A stretch of 64,000 nucleotides of DNA from a bacterium (GTDB lineage Bacteria > Myxococcota_A > Bradymonadia > UBA7976 > UBA1532), in NCBI GenBank assembly GCA_030426085.1, contig JAUHYW010000044.1, positions 1-64,000 on the forward strand, in the 5' to 3' direction. Below the pieces are notes generated by a model. The model was given only the letters and a program-made list of their open reading frames with translations. It did not search any database and was not told the DNA's origin. Below, in pieces: positions 1 to 8,761 of this stretch; the stretch's first letter is position 1, and every line of letters begins with the position of its first letter. The translations under genes and the position numbers were made by a program.

Positions 1-997
1 TCTGCTCGGGGTTGAAGTCATCCGGGCAGTTGTCATTGAGCGAGGCGAAGCCGTCGCCGTCGGGGTCGTCATTGCACAGCGGATTGTCGATGTCGGTGCA
101 GTCGTCGTAGACCCCGCGGGGGTCGACCGAGTCCGGGTGCGGGGCCTCGTAGCGGCCGTCGCCGTCGATGTCGGGCTCGACGTAGCACGCGGGGGAGCAG
201 CCGTCGCCCGGCAGGTGGTTGTCATCGAGGCAGCGGTCGGCGCCCGGGGGCGGATCGGGGCCGATGCCGCAGCCGGTGGGGATGCCATCGATGATGCGGT
301 AGCGGAAGACACCCGGCTCGCGGACGTTGGACAGGCGGCAGAGCAAGGTGACGTCGTCGGAGAGGGAGCCGGGCCACATCCAGCCCCGTCCGTCGGGGCC
401 CTCGCCGGCGTCGAAGCCCATGGCCGAGCCCTCTTCGCGGAGCTGGCCCCGGGCCCACTCGCAGCGGTGGTAGCGGAACTCCACCTCGTAGTCGTCGGGG
501 TCGGGGCCGGTGATGATCGCCTGCCAGGTGTTGCGCAGCGTGCCCCGCTCGGGCGGGCGGTCGGTGACCTGATACCAGGTGGCGACGAACCGGCCGGGGG
601 TGCCGTCGTCGCCGGGCGGGAGTTGGCCGACGTAGGTCGGGGGGTTGGGCACCCCGATGTCGTATTGGGTCAGCTCGGAGGTGTGCTGGAACGGTACGAT
701 GCGCCGAGTGCCCATGCCATTGACGTTGAACGGGCTGGGGATGGGCGTGCCGAAGCGGTCGTCGTAGCGCTCGAACGACAGGCTCCCCCGCCAGTTGACC
801 CGGATCTCGTCCCAGAGGTCGTCCCCATAGAAGCGGATGCCGTCGGGCAGCGCCGGGGCGAGCGGCACCGGGAAGAGGTCCTCGTGGGGCTCGCCGACAT
901 CAAACGGACCGCCCAGCCCGTCGACAATCGGCGCGCCGCGCTGGGCGTAGGCCACGCCCGGCGAGAGGACGACGAGAGCGATGAGGAGAGCGCGCAT
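1..997 (-). CDS. Secreted NIDO-like protein with calcium-binding repeats (partial, 3' end outside window)
   Basis: The reading frame starts at an ATG at 997 and is open to the window edge, so the C-terminus is missing. It begins with a signal peptide ending near VAYAQ. A region resembling the extracellular part of nidogen-type proteins follows (DLWDEIRVNWRGSLSFERYD). Then comes a Cys-rich stretch like the myxobacterial DUF4215 repeat (CGIGP, RCLDDN, GDGCSPACYV), and finally Asp-rich thrombospondin type-3-like repeats (DIDGDGRYE, DPDGDGFASLNDNCPDDFNPEQ in part). These repeats usually bind calcium, and such proteins are exported to the surface. The ATG overlaps the stop of the upstream gene by one base (TGATG), so the two are probably translated together. 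No enzymatic role is visible. Confidence 0.75.
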   Translation of the reverse strand, partial: MRALLIALVVLSPGVAYAQRGAPIVDGLGGPFDVGEPHEDLFPVPLAPALPDGIRFYGDDLWDEIRVNWRGSLSFERYDDRFGTPIPSPFNVNGMGTRRIVPFQHTSELTQYDIGVPNPPTYVGQLPPGDDGTPGRFVATWYQVTDRPPERGTLRNTWQAIITGPDPDDYEVEFRYHRCEWARGQLREEGSAMGFDAGEGPDGRGWMWPGSLSDDVTLLCRLSNVREPGVFRYRIIDGIPTGCGIGPDPPPGADRCLDDNHLPGDGCSPACYVEPDIDGDGRYEAPHPDSVDPRGVYDDCTDIDNPLCNDDPDGDGFASLNDNCPDDFNPEQ

Positions 998-2385
998 CAG
1001 AACGGCTCCGCAGACGGCCAGTCGACGATATCGGGGCGGATGAGGGGCGGGCAAGCGTCGCCGACGCAGAGCTGGAGCAGGTCGAAGACCCCGTCCCCGT
1101 CGCGGTCCGGGTCGCAGCGGTCGCCGACCCCGTCGCCGTCGAGGTCGAGCTGGCGGGGGTCGGGGGCGTACGGGCAGCGGTCGAGCGCGTCGCCCACCCC
1201 GTCGCCGTCGGCGTCCGACTGCCACCAGCAGCCCCAGCGGCACGGCGTCCGGGGGGCCAGATCGCAGACGTCGCCCAGCCCATCCTTGTCGGCGTCGCGG
1301 CTGAACGGGTCGGGGGCCCACGGACAGAGATCGCGGCGAGCGGTCCAACGTCCGGCGGCCCGGTCGTCCCCGTCGGGATCCGAGTCGCAGGCGTCGCCCC
1401 GCCCGTCGCCGTCGAGGTCCAGGTTGGCCCGGTCGATGGTGCGCGGGCAGTGGTCGAAGTCGTCGGGCCAGCCGTCGCCGTCGTCGTCGGGGTCGCAGGG
1501 GTCGCCGAGGCCGTCGCCGTCGAGGTCGGTCTGGTCCGGGTCCCGGGCGCGGGGGCAGTTGTCGAGTGCATCGCGAATCTGGTCGCCGTCGACGTCGTCG
1601 TCGCACAGGTCGCCGGTCGAGTCGCCGTCGAGGTCTTCCTGCTGCGGGTTGTAGTCCCGCTCGCAGTTGTCGACGCTGCGCCGCCCGTCGAAGTCCGGAT
1701 CGCCCAGGATACCGCCCTCGGCGTCCAGCTCGATGATCCACACCCCCTGCTCGCCGTCGCTCGAGCCCTCCAGCAACCACTTGGCCCGCCCCCGCATGGC
1801 CCCGCCGTCGGGATCGGGGAACAGCTCCATCACCGTCGCCGCCCCGCCGCCCCGCCCGAGCCGCACGCCGGCCCGGGGCTCGACGGCCGGGGTCTCGAGG
1901 GGCACGGCCTCGTAGCGGAAGGTGACCGCCCGCAGCGCGTCGCCCTCGATGAACAGCTCGACGCTGAAGGTGGATCGCGCGCCGTCGCAGCCGGGCGGCG
2001 CGGCGTCGTTCCAGGCGAAGCGCACGCCCTCCGGGGTGTCGGTGCGGCGCACCTCGCCCGGCGGTGAGCCGTCGGGGCACGCGTCCGCGAGCGGGGCCCA
2101 GAAGGGCGCGACCAGCGAGGCCATGGCCACGCCGGCCAGCGGGCCGGGCGCGCCGACGTCGAGGCCGCCGTCGTCGAAGGTCACGACGCCCGACCGGTGC
2201 ACGACGATGTCCCGCACCCGCTGGCCGCCGACGAAGAGGCGCTGGGGCAGGTGGTCGTCGTCTTCCAGCGTGATCGTCCACGCCGGCCTGTCGCCGGGCA
2301 GCGGGTCGCCGCCGCGGTCGACGGGCGCGGCGCGGGCGGGCAACACGGACAGGAACAGGAGAGCGAAGATCGGGGAGGTGCGCAT
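997..2385 (-). CDS. Secreted protein with NIDO-like domain and thrombospondin type-3 repeats
   Basis: 462 residues. A signal peptide (MRTSPIFALLFLSVLPARAA) is followed by a globular region to about residue 215 (GVRFAWNDAAP, VTFRYEAVPLETP) that resembles the NIDO domain. The C-terminal half is about seven Asp-rich thrombospondin type-3-like repeats of the form DxDGDGxGDxCD, expected to bind calcium. It is a probable paralogue of the gene that follows it in a one-base overlap, with the same NIDO-plus-repeat plan. An AAGGG-like ribosome-binding site lies about 8 bases before the ATG. Surface attachment or adhesion is a guess; no sorting signal was recognised. Confidence 0.8.
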   Translation of the reverse strand: MRTSPIFALLFLSVLPARAAPVDRGGDPLPGDRPAWTITLEDDDHLPQRLFVGGQRVRDIVVHRSGVVTFDDGGLDVGAPGPLAGVAMASLVAPFWAPLADACPDGSPPGEVRRTDTPEGVRFAWNDAAPPGCDGARSTFSVELFIEGDALRAVTFRYEAVPLETPAVEPRAGVRLGRGGGAATVMELFPDPDGGAMRGRAKWLLEGSSDGEQGVWIIELDAEGGILGDPDFDGRRSVDNCERDYNPQQEDLDGDSTGDLCDDDVDGDQIRDALDNCPRARDPDQTDLDGDGLGDPCDPDDDGDGWPDDFDHCPRTIDRANLDLDGDGRGDACDSDPDGDDRAAGRWTARRDLCPWAPDPFSRDADKDGLGDVCDLAPRTPCRWGCWWQSDADGDGVGDALDRCPYAPDPRQLDLDGDGVGDRCDPDRDGDGVFDLLQLCVGDACPPLIRPDIVDWPSAEPF

Positions 2386-2515
2386 GACGGTGCCCTTTCT
2401 CGGGATGGCTTACCCACCCCGGCTACGGTGTATTCGAGAACCCGCAGGCAGGATGGCACCACACACCGGATCGGTCAAGCCGATCGGCGTCGCGTCGGAT
2501 GGTTCGAGCCCGATG

Positions 2516-3823
2516 TCAGCTCAAGGTCTCGGGCAGGGTCGCGGCGGCCTCGACGCAGCCCCCGATGGCCGCGAAGTCATCGATGCCATACCAGAAGACG
2601 ACCCACTTGCCCCGGCGCACCCCGCCGTCGGCCCGGTCGAAGTACCACGCCCGCACCGGGTTGTCGTCCCGAGCCCGCCAGAACAGCGTGGGGAAGTCGG
2701 TGCGCATACGGGCCCACAGCTTGGCCGCCAGCCCCTCGCCCCGGGCCTTGGGAGTCACCGCCAGCTTGTCGAGGTAGGCCACCCCCGCCTCCTCGGTGAC
2801 CACCGCCGCCGCCCGATACTGCTCGGTGACGTACACCCGCTGGCACCGCTTGCGCTCGAAGTAGTCGGGGGCCACCGCCCGGCCGAAGCAGCCTTCGATC
2901 AGCTCGACCAGCCGGACCCGGTCGACCTCGTCGAAGTCACGAAAGGCCAGCACCGCCTCGCCCCGGCGGACCAGCGTGCCCCGTCCCTTGTGGGTGAACA
3001 GCTCCCGGGCGAGGTGATCGGGCGCGGTGATCGAGACCGAGGTCTCGTCGGGCAGGTCGACCAGGATGCGGGTCAGCCGGGCCAGTCGACGGCGGGTCAG
3101 GGGCGGCAGGCCGCTCATGGCAGCCATCGGCAGGCTGCCGTCGGCGGCGAGGTTCACCGCCGGGATGACCCGCCCGCTGGCGTCGAGCAGGCCCCCGGCC
3201 GGATCGAGGTAGATGATCTTGTACGGCTCGAAGCGATAGGCCAGCGCGCCCACGGCGTCGTCGTCGTCGACGAAGAGCACCTGACCCTCGGGGCTCAGCG
3301 CCAGATCGGTCACCACCGGGATCTGCCCTGCGGCGAAGGCCGAGCGCAGGGCCGCGTCGTCGACGTCGGTGACCCGCCCCACGAGGCCGTGGGTCTCGAG
3401 GTCGCGGTGGCGGGCGAGGAAGACCCCCGCCGGCACCGGGCGGGCGGCGCATCCGGCGGCGGCCAGCGCGTCGACCAGCGCCAGGTTGGCCTGCTGATAC
3501 ACCCGGCGCATCGCCTCGGCGGCCCCGGGAGGCACCACCGGGCTGCCGTCGACCCAGCGCTCTTCGAAGCCGGCGGTCGACAGGGCCTCGCCCAGCCGCC
3601 GCCCGGCCCCATGCACCACGATGGGCAGCAGCCCCACCTTGTGCAGGAAGGACAACGCCGAGGCCACCGCCTGCCGCTCGTCGAACAGCAGCCCGCCGTC
3701 GACCCGGATGATCGCGAAGCGGTGGGCCTCGACCCCGGCGTAGCGGGTCAGGTAGGCGTCGACCTCCTTGCGGCCGGAGAGCGTCTGCAGCAGGCGGGTG
3801 ATCGTCTCGCGGGTCTCGGGCAC
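2516..3823 (-). CDS. argB: Bifunctional N-acetylglutamate kinase/N-acetylglutamate synthase-type protein
   Basis: 435 residues, starting at GTG with a GAGGA ribosome-binding site about 8 bases upstream. Residues about 35-280 form an amino-acid-kinase domain (IIRVDGGLLF, LLPIVVHGAGRRL, PVVTDLAL), as in the ArgB step of arginine synthesis that phosphorylates N-acetylglutamate. Residues about 290-430 form the GNAT domain of vertebrate-like synthases (AYLDKLAVTPKARGEGLAAK, LFWRARDDNPVRAWYF, WVVFWYG). This order and length match the fused NAGS-K enzymes known from Xanthomonas and Maricaulis, which make N-acetylglutamate from acetyl-CoA and glutamate and then phosphorylate it. The fusion is seen; which activities remain is inferred. 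No other arginine gene lies nearby. Confidence 0.88.
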   Translation of the reverse strand: MPETRETITRLLQTLSGRKEVDAYLTRYAGVEAHRFAIIRVDGGLLFDERQAVASALSFLHKVGLLPIVVHGAGRRLGEALSTAGFEERWVDGSPVVPPGAAEAMRRVYQQANLALVDALAAAGCAARPVPAGVFLARHRDLETHGLVGRVTDVDDAALRSAFAAGQIPVVTDLALSPEGQVLFVDDDDAVGALAYRFEPYKIIYLDPAGGLLDASGRVIPAVNLAADGSLPMAAMSGLPPLTRRRLARLTRILVDLPDETSVSITAPDHLARELFTHKGRGTLVRRGEAVLAFRDFDEVDRVRLVELIEGCFGRAVAPDYFERKRCQRVYVTEQYRAAAVVTEEAGVAYLDKLAVTPKARGEGLAAKLWARMRTDFPTLFWRARDDNPVRAWYFDRADGGVRRGKWVVFWYGIDDFAAIGGCVEAAATLPETLS

Positions 3824-4265
3824 GGCGTCCTCGGGGGCTCGTCCGAGCGGTCGGGCTCGGGGGCGGCAATGGACACCGGATCGAGCCCGACGTCAAGCGT
3901 CTGGGGCAGGTGACGGCGACCGGTGGGGGCTGACGAGCCGCCGTCGATCGTCGACGGGCCCTCGTCGTCCGGCCGGCAGCGACCGGCCGGACACCGCGGC
4001 GGGGCGGGCGTCGGGGCGTAGCGACTCGCGGCATGGGCCTTGCTCATGAGAGGGGCAGCCACTCGATTCGACCAGGAGTCTTCTGAATGCGTCCGTACAC
4101 CGACCGCCCCCGCCGCCGCACCTGCCCCCCGATGACCCCCATCCGCATCCGCCGCCCCCGCGCCCCCCGCCGGGGGTCGGAGACTCACTTCCACCCCCGA
4201 CCGTGACACCCGGCCGCCCATGGGCACCCTTGCCGGGCCCATGGGCGGCACGCGTTCCGAGCGGG
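3824..4265. other. Intergenic region without a recognisable gene
   Basis: 442 bases between the SusD-like gene and the fused acetylglutamate kinase, both on the minus strand. The only clear structure is the perfect hairpin next to the SusD stop, listed separately. The rest should contain the promoter and leader of the kinase gene, but no convincing -35/-10 pair or conserved small reading frame is visible. Confidence 0.6.
4213..4249 (-). terminator. Strong hairpin behind the susCD-like pair
   Basis: A perfect 13-bp inverted repeat (arms 4213-4225 and 4237-4249, 11-base loop) lies 17 bases past the SusD stop. Each arm itself contains the palindrome GCCCATGGGC. There is no T-run after the stem, so termination or 3'-end protection is inferred from position and stem strength only. 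Confidence 0.5.
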
Positions 4266-5648
4266 CTACGGCTGGCAGGTCGGGGCGTCCTCCAAATCCC
4301 GGGCGTCGACCTCGGCCGTCGGGATGGGATAGAAGGCGTGCACCCGATGCGCCTCGGCGTCCCGGGGGAGCTGATCCAGCCGCTCCCAGCGGCGCATGTC
4401 GACCCACCGATGCCCGCCCTCGAACAGCAATGACAGGAAGCGATTGAGCAACAGCTCGTCGACCAGCGCGTCGCGGTCGGTCAGATCGTCCCGGTCCGCC
4501 AGCCCCCCGGAGACGCGGCGGATGTAGTTCAGATCCTCGGCGGCCCCGTCGAGGTCGCCCTCGAGGATGCGGGCCTCGGCCCGGATGAGGAGCAGCTCTT
4601 CGTTGCGGATGATCGGGATCCGGCTCGTCGCCGCCGGGTACAGGGTGAACTTGTATTGGGCGTCAATGCCCTCCTCGGGGAGCTGCTTGGCCGGATCGGT
4701 CTCGTCGCCAGCGACCTGCCGCAGCTTCGTCGCCACCCGCAGGTCACCTTCTTCGGCCAGCTCGACCGCCGAGGGGTGGGCGTAGATGTTGGGGTCGTTG
4801 AGGCCGTTGCGGGTGTCGCCGACGGTGGTGCCGAAGACGTGATACACCCCCGAATCCAGCCGGGGGTCGGCCTCGTCGATGACCATGAACGACTCTTCGA
4901 GCGCGGCCAGCGCCGCCGCGCCGTCGCCGGCGTAGATCGCCGCCCGGGCCGCGACCGCCCGGTTGACGGCGCGGAAGGCGGCCGGGCTCGCGAAGCCGGC
5001 GAAGCCATCGCCCAATGGCATCGGGAAGGCATCGAGTCCACCGGCCGCGTCCAGGTCGGCGGCGGCGGTGTCGAGCAGATCAGCGACGAAGTCGAGCGCC
5101 GCGTCCCGGCAGCGGATGGGGGCCAGCGCGGCGCCGAACGGGCGGTCGACGTCCAGCGCGACCCCCTGCTCATCGCGGGTGCTGATCAGGATGAGGTAGT
5201 CCAGCGCCTGGATGGTGCGGGCGAAACCCCGAACGGCCGCCTTCTGGGCGTCGCTCCAGCCGGTGATCTCGCCCACCGCGCCCAGCACGACGTTGGCGTT
5301 GCGGATGTTGGCGTAGCGGTCGGCCCAGAAGTTGCCGCCGAAGCGGGGTGAGCCGGGGTCGAGCCGCTCGCCCTCCAGCATCTCGGTGATGAACCGGGCG
5401 TCGGTCTCGACGTTGAGGTTGTAGCCCTCGCGGCCGAGCACGCCGACCAGGGCCACGTAGCCGTTCTGATCGCCGATACGCTCGCGGTGGCCGATGAGCA
5501 GCCCGGTGGCCGCCGCGGTCACCGCCGCGGCGGTGGGGCTGTCGGCCAGCTCGTCGGTGCTGGCGTTGTTGAGGTCGCCGACCTGGAGGTCGCACGCGCA
5601 GAGGGCGAGCGCAAGCAGGGCCGGCGCGACGCGGTGGATGGCATTCAT
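4266..5648 (-). CDS. SusD/RagB-type outer-membrane lipoprotein
   Basis: 460 residues. The ATG at 5648 has AAGGAT about 8 bases upstream and lies 14 bases after the SusC stop, so the two are one operon. The N-terminus has a lipoprotein-type signal (LALALCACDLQVGDLNN). The fold follows the SusD pattern: an N-terminal helical region (NFWADRYANIRNANVVLG, AKAAVRGFARTIQALDYL-like TPR helices), the motif SRIPIIRNEELLLIRAEA, and the C-terminal LLFEGGHRWVDMRRW and FYPIPTAEVDA. SusD proteins cap the SusC barrel and capture glycan or peptide ligands at the cell surface. No glycoside hydrolase or peptidase is linked, so the ligand is unknown. Confidence 0.92.
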   Translation of the reverse strand: MNAIHRVAPALLALALCACDLQVGDLNNASTDELADSPTAAAVTAAATGLLIGHRERIGDQNGYVALVGVLGREGYNLNVETDARFITEMLEGERLDPGSPRFGGNFWADRYANIRNANVVLGAVGEITGWSDAQKAAVRGFARTIQALDYLILISTRDEQGVALDVDRPFGAALAPIRCRDAALDFVADLLDTAAADLDAAGGLDAFPMPLGDGFAGFASPAAFRAVNRAVAARAAIYAGDGAAALAALEESFMVIDEADPRLDSGVYHVFGTTVGDTRNGLNDPNIYAHPSAVELAEEGDLRVATKLRQVAGDETDPAKQLPEEGIDAQYKFTLYPAATSRIPIIRNEELLLIRAEARILEGDLDGAAEDLNYIRRVSGGLADRDDLTDRDALVDELLLNRFLSLLFEGGHRWVDMRRWERLDQLPRDAEAHRVHAFYPIPTAEVDARDLEDAPTCQP

Positions 5649-5662
5649 GACTCGATCCTTCT

Positions 5663-8563
5663 TCACAGCGAAGCGCCGATGGTGAGCCACACGCTGCGCG
5701 CGGGGGGGAACGGGGCGACGTCGATGTTGCGCCCGATGGGGCGGTTGCCGAAGTTGCTCACCTCGGGGTCGAGGCCGCTGTAGTCGGTGAGGGTGAGCAG
5801 GTTGCGCCCGCTGAGGGTGACATAGCCCCGCTGCAGCGGGTCGAGCGCCTGTACGACGTCCCGGGGCAGCTTGTAGGTCAGCGACAGCTCGCGCAGCTTC
5901 ACGAAGGTCGCGTCCTCGACGTAGACCTTCGTCATGTTCTCCTCGCCGAACTGCCGCGAGCGCTCGATGCCGCTCGCGGCGTCGGCGTCGGCGGTGTTGC
6001 CGCTGATGTCGTAGAGGAAGCGGGTCAGGTTGATGACCGAGCCGCCCTGCTGCCAGTCGACCAGCGCCGCCAGCTCGAAGCCGAAGAACTCGAACGACGT
6101 GTGGATGCCGGCCCGGAAGTCGGGCTCGGTGTCGCCGACCTTGCCGGTGAGGACGTTGCCTTCGGCGTCGGTGCCGACGTTGCCGTAGATCTGGGTGGCC
6201 GAGGCGCCCTCTTCGATGCGGAAGGCGCCCACGCTGGTGCCGAAGCCGGCCGCGTTGAACGGGGGCACCGGCAGATCCACGATCGTGCTGCGGTTCAGCG
6301 CGAACGTCAGCGTCAGATCCCACGAGATGTCTTCGGTCTTCACCGGCTCGACGAACAGCAGCAGCTCGATGCCGCGGTTGACCAGCTCGCCGCCGTTGAA
6401 GAACTCGGTCTCGAAGCCGGTGGAGGGGGCGGTGGCCCGGGCGAGCAGCAGCTCGGTGATGTTGCGCTGGTAGAAGGTGAACTCGAGCTGGAACCGCCGC
6501 TCGAAGCCGCCGAGGTCGAAGCCGACCTCGATCTCCCGCTGGCGCTCGGGCTCGATGCCGGCGTCGCCGATGACCCCGCTGGTGACGAGCCCCGGCAGGC
6601 CGCCGATGGTCGAGGTGGCGTCGAGCGTGGTGAACTTGGCCCCGTAGGCTGGCTGGTTGCCGGTCTCGCCGTAGGCCGCCCGCAGCTTCACCAGATCGAG
6701 CGGGCCCAGGTCGAACGGCAGCCGGTAGGCCGCCGCCGCCTTGGGGTAGAGGAAGAGCTGATCGGGATCGCCGTTGACGCTGCTCTGCTCGGCCCGCGCG
6801 CCGCCGATGAGGGTCAGCGTCTCGTCGAACAGCAGGAGCTGCTCCTGAAGGTAGAAGCCCTGGTCGCGCACCAGCGAGCGGAACTCGGTCAGCGCGATCT
6901 CGGTGCCGGCGTCGACGTTCGGCAGCCCGGCGTTGAGGTTGCGGCTGACGATGCCCACCGTGTCGAGGCTGCGGGTCTCGTACTGGAACCCGGCGCTGGT
7001 CGTCGCGTCGAGCGACTCGCCGGTGTACTCGTAGACCAGGTTGACGTCGACGTTGACGTTGAGCGCGTCGCTGTTGGTGTCGATCGCGGTGCCCGGGGCG
7101 CCGTCGGCCGGCTCGAAGTGCAGCGCCGGGGGGAAGAACAGGTCGTTCTCCTGGGTGAAGTGGTCGACGCCGAGGGTGCCGACGAGCTCCAGCTCGTGCT
7201 CGGGGGTGTCGATGAGATCCAGCTCGCCGGTCAGCGCCGAGATCACCCGCCAGACCTCTTCGTCGTCCCGCATCAGCGCCACGGTCTGCAACGGGTTGGC
7301 CCCGCTGGCGACGAACGGGTTGACCGGCCAGGTGCCGTCGTCCCGCTGCGACAGGTCGAGGAAGCTGGGGGTGCCCGAGAGCACGATGTAGTGGCTGACG
7401 CCCGCGTTGTCGTTGTTGGTCGCGCTGCGGGCGGTGTTGGAGTGGATGACGTTGGCCCAGCCCGTCACCTCGAGCCGGTCGCCGAAGTCGTGGTCGAGGC
7501 GCAGCTTGAACGACTGCTTCTCGTAGCCGGTGCCGGGGATGATGCCGACGTCCTCCTTGACGAGCAGCGAGGCGTAGTAGCCGGTGTCTTCGCTGCCCCC
7601 GTGCACGGCCAGCGCCGTCTCGTAGGACAGCCCCCGCTGGCCGGTCAGCTCGGCCTCGTGGTCGAAGGTCTGCCCCCCGCTGCGATCCCAGACGTCGCCC
7701 CCCAGCTCGGGGTAGCGCTCGACAGCCTCCGCCCGGGTCTCGTAGGTGCGCGCGCCGAGCGAGTTGGCCGGGAACCACATGCCCAGGCTCTGCCAGAAGT
7801 CGAGCTGCAGCGGGCCTTCTTCGCCGCGCTTGGTGGTGATGATCACCACCCCGTTGCTCGCCTTGCCCCCGTAGATCGCCGCCGCCGAGGCGCCCTTGAG
7901 CACCTGGACCGACTCGATGTCGTAGGGGTTGAGGTCGGCGATGCGGTTGACCTGGTTGTCCTGGGTGTTGTCGGCGCTGCTGCCCGAAACGGAGCCGGTC
8001 ACCGCCGAGATACCGTTGGGGATGGCGGTGTCGTTGATGATGACCCCGTCGACGACGTAGAGCGGCGTCGAGTTGCCCCGGATCGACGAGACGCCGCGGA
8101 GCTGGAGTTGGATGCCGCCGCCCGGCGCGCCGGAGTTGGACTGGATGTTGGCCCCGGCGATCCGCCCCTGGAGGACGTGGCTGATCGTCGGCGCGGGCAC
8201 GTCGTCGAGCTGCTCGGCGGTGACCCGGGCCACCGAGTTGGCCTGATTCTGGGGGGCGATGCCGGTGGCCCGGCCGGTGACGACGATCTCTTCGATGTCC
8301 CCGCGTCCGGCGGCGTCCCCGGGGGCGGCCTCCGTGTCGGCCGCGTCTTCATCCGCCGCCGGCTCGCCCTTGCCCTCGTCGCCCGTCTCGATGTCGGCCG
8401 CTCCCGCGGCCGGCGCCGCAGCCGGCTCGCCCTCGGGCTTCGGCGCCGCAGCCGGTTCGCCCTCGGGCTGCGGCGGCGCCTCCTGACCGTGGGCCGCGCC
8501 GGCGAGCGCGAGCGCGAGCAGCGCGCACGCCCAGCCCCCAAGTCCGTGTCTGCCGTGGATCAT
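5663..8563 (-). CDS. SusC/RagA-type TonB-dependent outer-membrane transporter
   Basis: 966 residues. After the signal peptide ([12 protein letters not shown]) comes a Pro/Glu/Ala-rich segment with duplicated EGEPAAAP blocks where Bacteroidota SusC proteins carry a carboxypeptidase-like domain. A TonB-box-like EEIVVTGRA leads into the plug ([53 protein letters not shown]), then a barrel ending in a SusC-like C-terminus ([12 protein letters not shown]). It should import a ligand delivered by the SusD-like partner using TonB energy. The glycine-rich plug motif and the SusD partner separate it from ordinary siderophore receptors. Confidence 0.93.
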   Translation of the reverse strand: MIHGRHGLGGWACALLALALAGAAHGQEAPPQPEGEPAAAPKPEGEPAAAPAAGAADIETGDEGKGEPAADEDAADTEAAPGDAAGRGDIEEIVVTGRATGIAPQNQANSVARVTAEQLDDVPAPTISHVLQGRIAGANIQSNSGAPGGGIQLQLRGVSSIRGNSTPLYVVDGVIINDTAIPNGISAVTGSVSGSSADNTQDNQVNRIADLNPYDIESVQVLKGASAAAIYGGKASNGVVIITTKRGEEGPLQLDFWQSLGMWFPANSLGARTYETRAEAVERYPELGGDVWDRSGGQTFDHEAELTGQRGLSYETALAVHGGSEDTGYYASLLVKEDVGIIPGTGYEKQSFKLRLDHDFGDRLEVTGWANVIHSNTARSATNNDNAGVSHYIVLSGTPSFLDLSQRDDGTWPVNPFVASGANPLQTVALMRDDEEVWRVISALTGELDLIDTPEHELELVGTLGVDHFTQENDLFFPPALHFEPADGAPGTAIDTNSDALNVNVDVNLVYEYTGESLDATTSAGFQYETRSLDTVGIVSRNLNAGLPNVDAGTEIALTEFRSLVRDQGFYLQEQLLLFDETLTLIGGARAEQSSVNGDPDQLFLYPKAAAAYRLPFDLGPLDLVKLRAAYGETGNQPAYGAKFTTLDATSTIGGLPGLVTSGVIGDAGIEPERQREIEVGFDLGGFERRFQLEFTFYQRNITELLLARATAPSTGFETEFFNGGELVNRGIELLLFVEPVKTEDISWDLTLTFALNRSTIVDLPVPPFNAAGFGTSVGAFRIEEGASATQIYGNVGTDAEGNVLTGKVGDTEPDFRAGIHTSFEFFGFELAALVDWQQGGSVINLTRFLYDISGNTADADAASGIERSRQFGEENMTKVYVEDATFVKLRELSLTYKLPRDVVQALDPLQRGYVTLSGRNLLTLTDYSGLDPEVSNFGNRPIGRNIDVAPFPPARSVWLTIGASL

Positions 8564-8597
8564 CCTGCGTGTCTCCCCTCCTGCGTGGTGCTGACAC

Positions 8598-8629
8598 TCA
8601 ACCGCACTTCAAGCGACACTTCAAGCGAC
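8598..8629. promoter_or_regulatory. Tandem direct repeats in the susC/rlmN divergent region
   Basis: The 12-base sequence ACTTCAAGCGAC is repeated perfectly at 8606-8617 and 8618-8629, and a weaker core TCAACCG precedes it at 8598. The core TCAASCG therefore occurs three times at 11- and 12-base spacing, on one DNA face. The array lies 35-66 bases upstream of the SusC start, where an activator or repressor of the transport operon could bind. The regulator is unknown. Confidence 0.4.
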
Positions 8630-8761
8630 CCGTGAATGCCGTTTGCGGGTCATCGCGCGTCGGGCTGCTGCCATGGCCCCTGACACGGCCGCCGACGCGG
8701 GCCCGATCCCCACCCGGCGCGCGCTTGATCCGACCGGGCCGCCGCCCGACAATGCGCCGCC

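Noticed and set aside
137-1654. Plus-strand open frame opposite the calcium-repeat genes
   Set aside because: Its regular Ser/Pro/Arg patterns are the complement of the Asp-rich repeats; there is no ribosome-binding site or recognisable domain.
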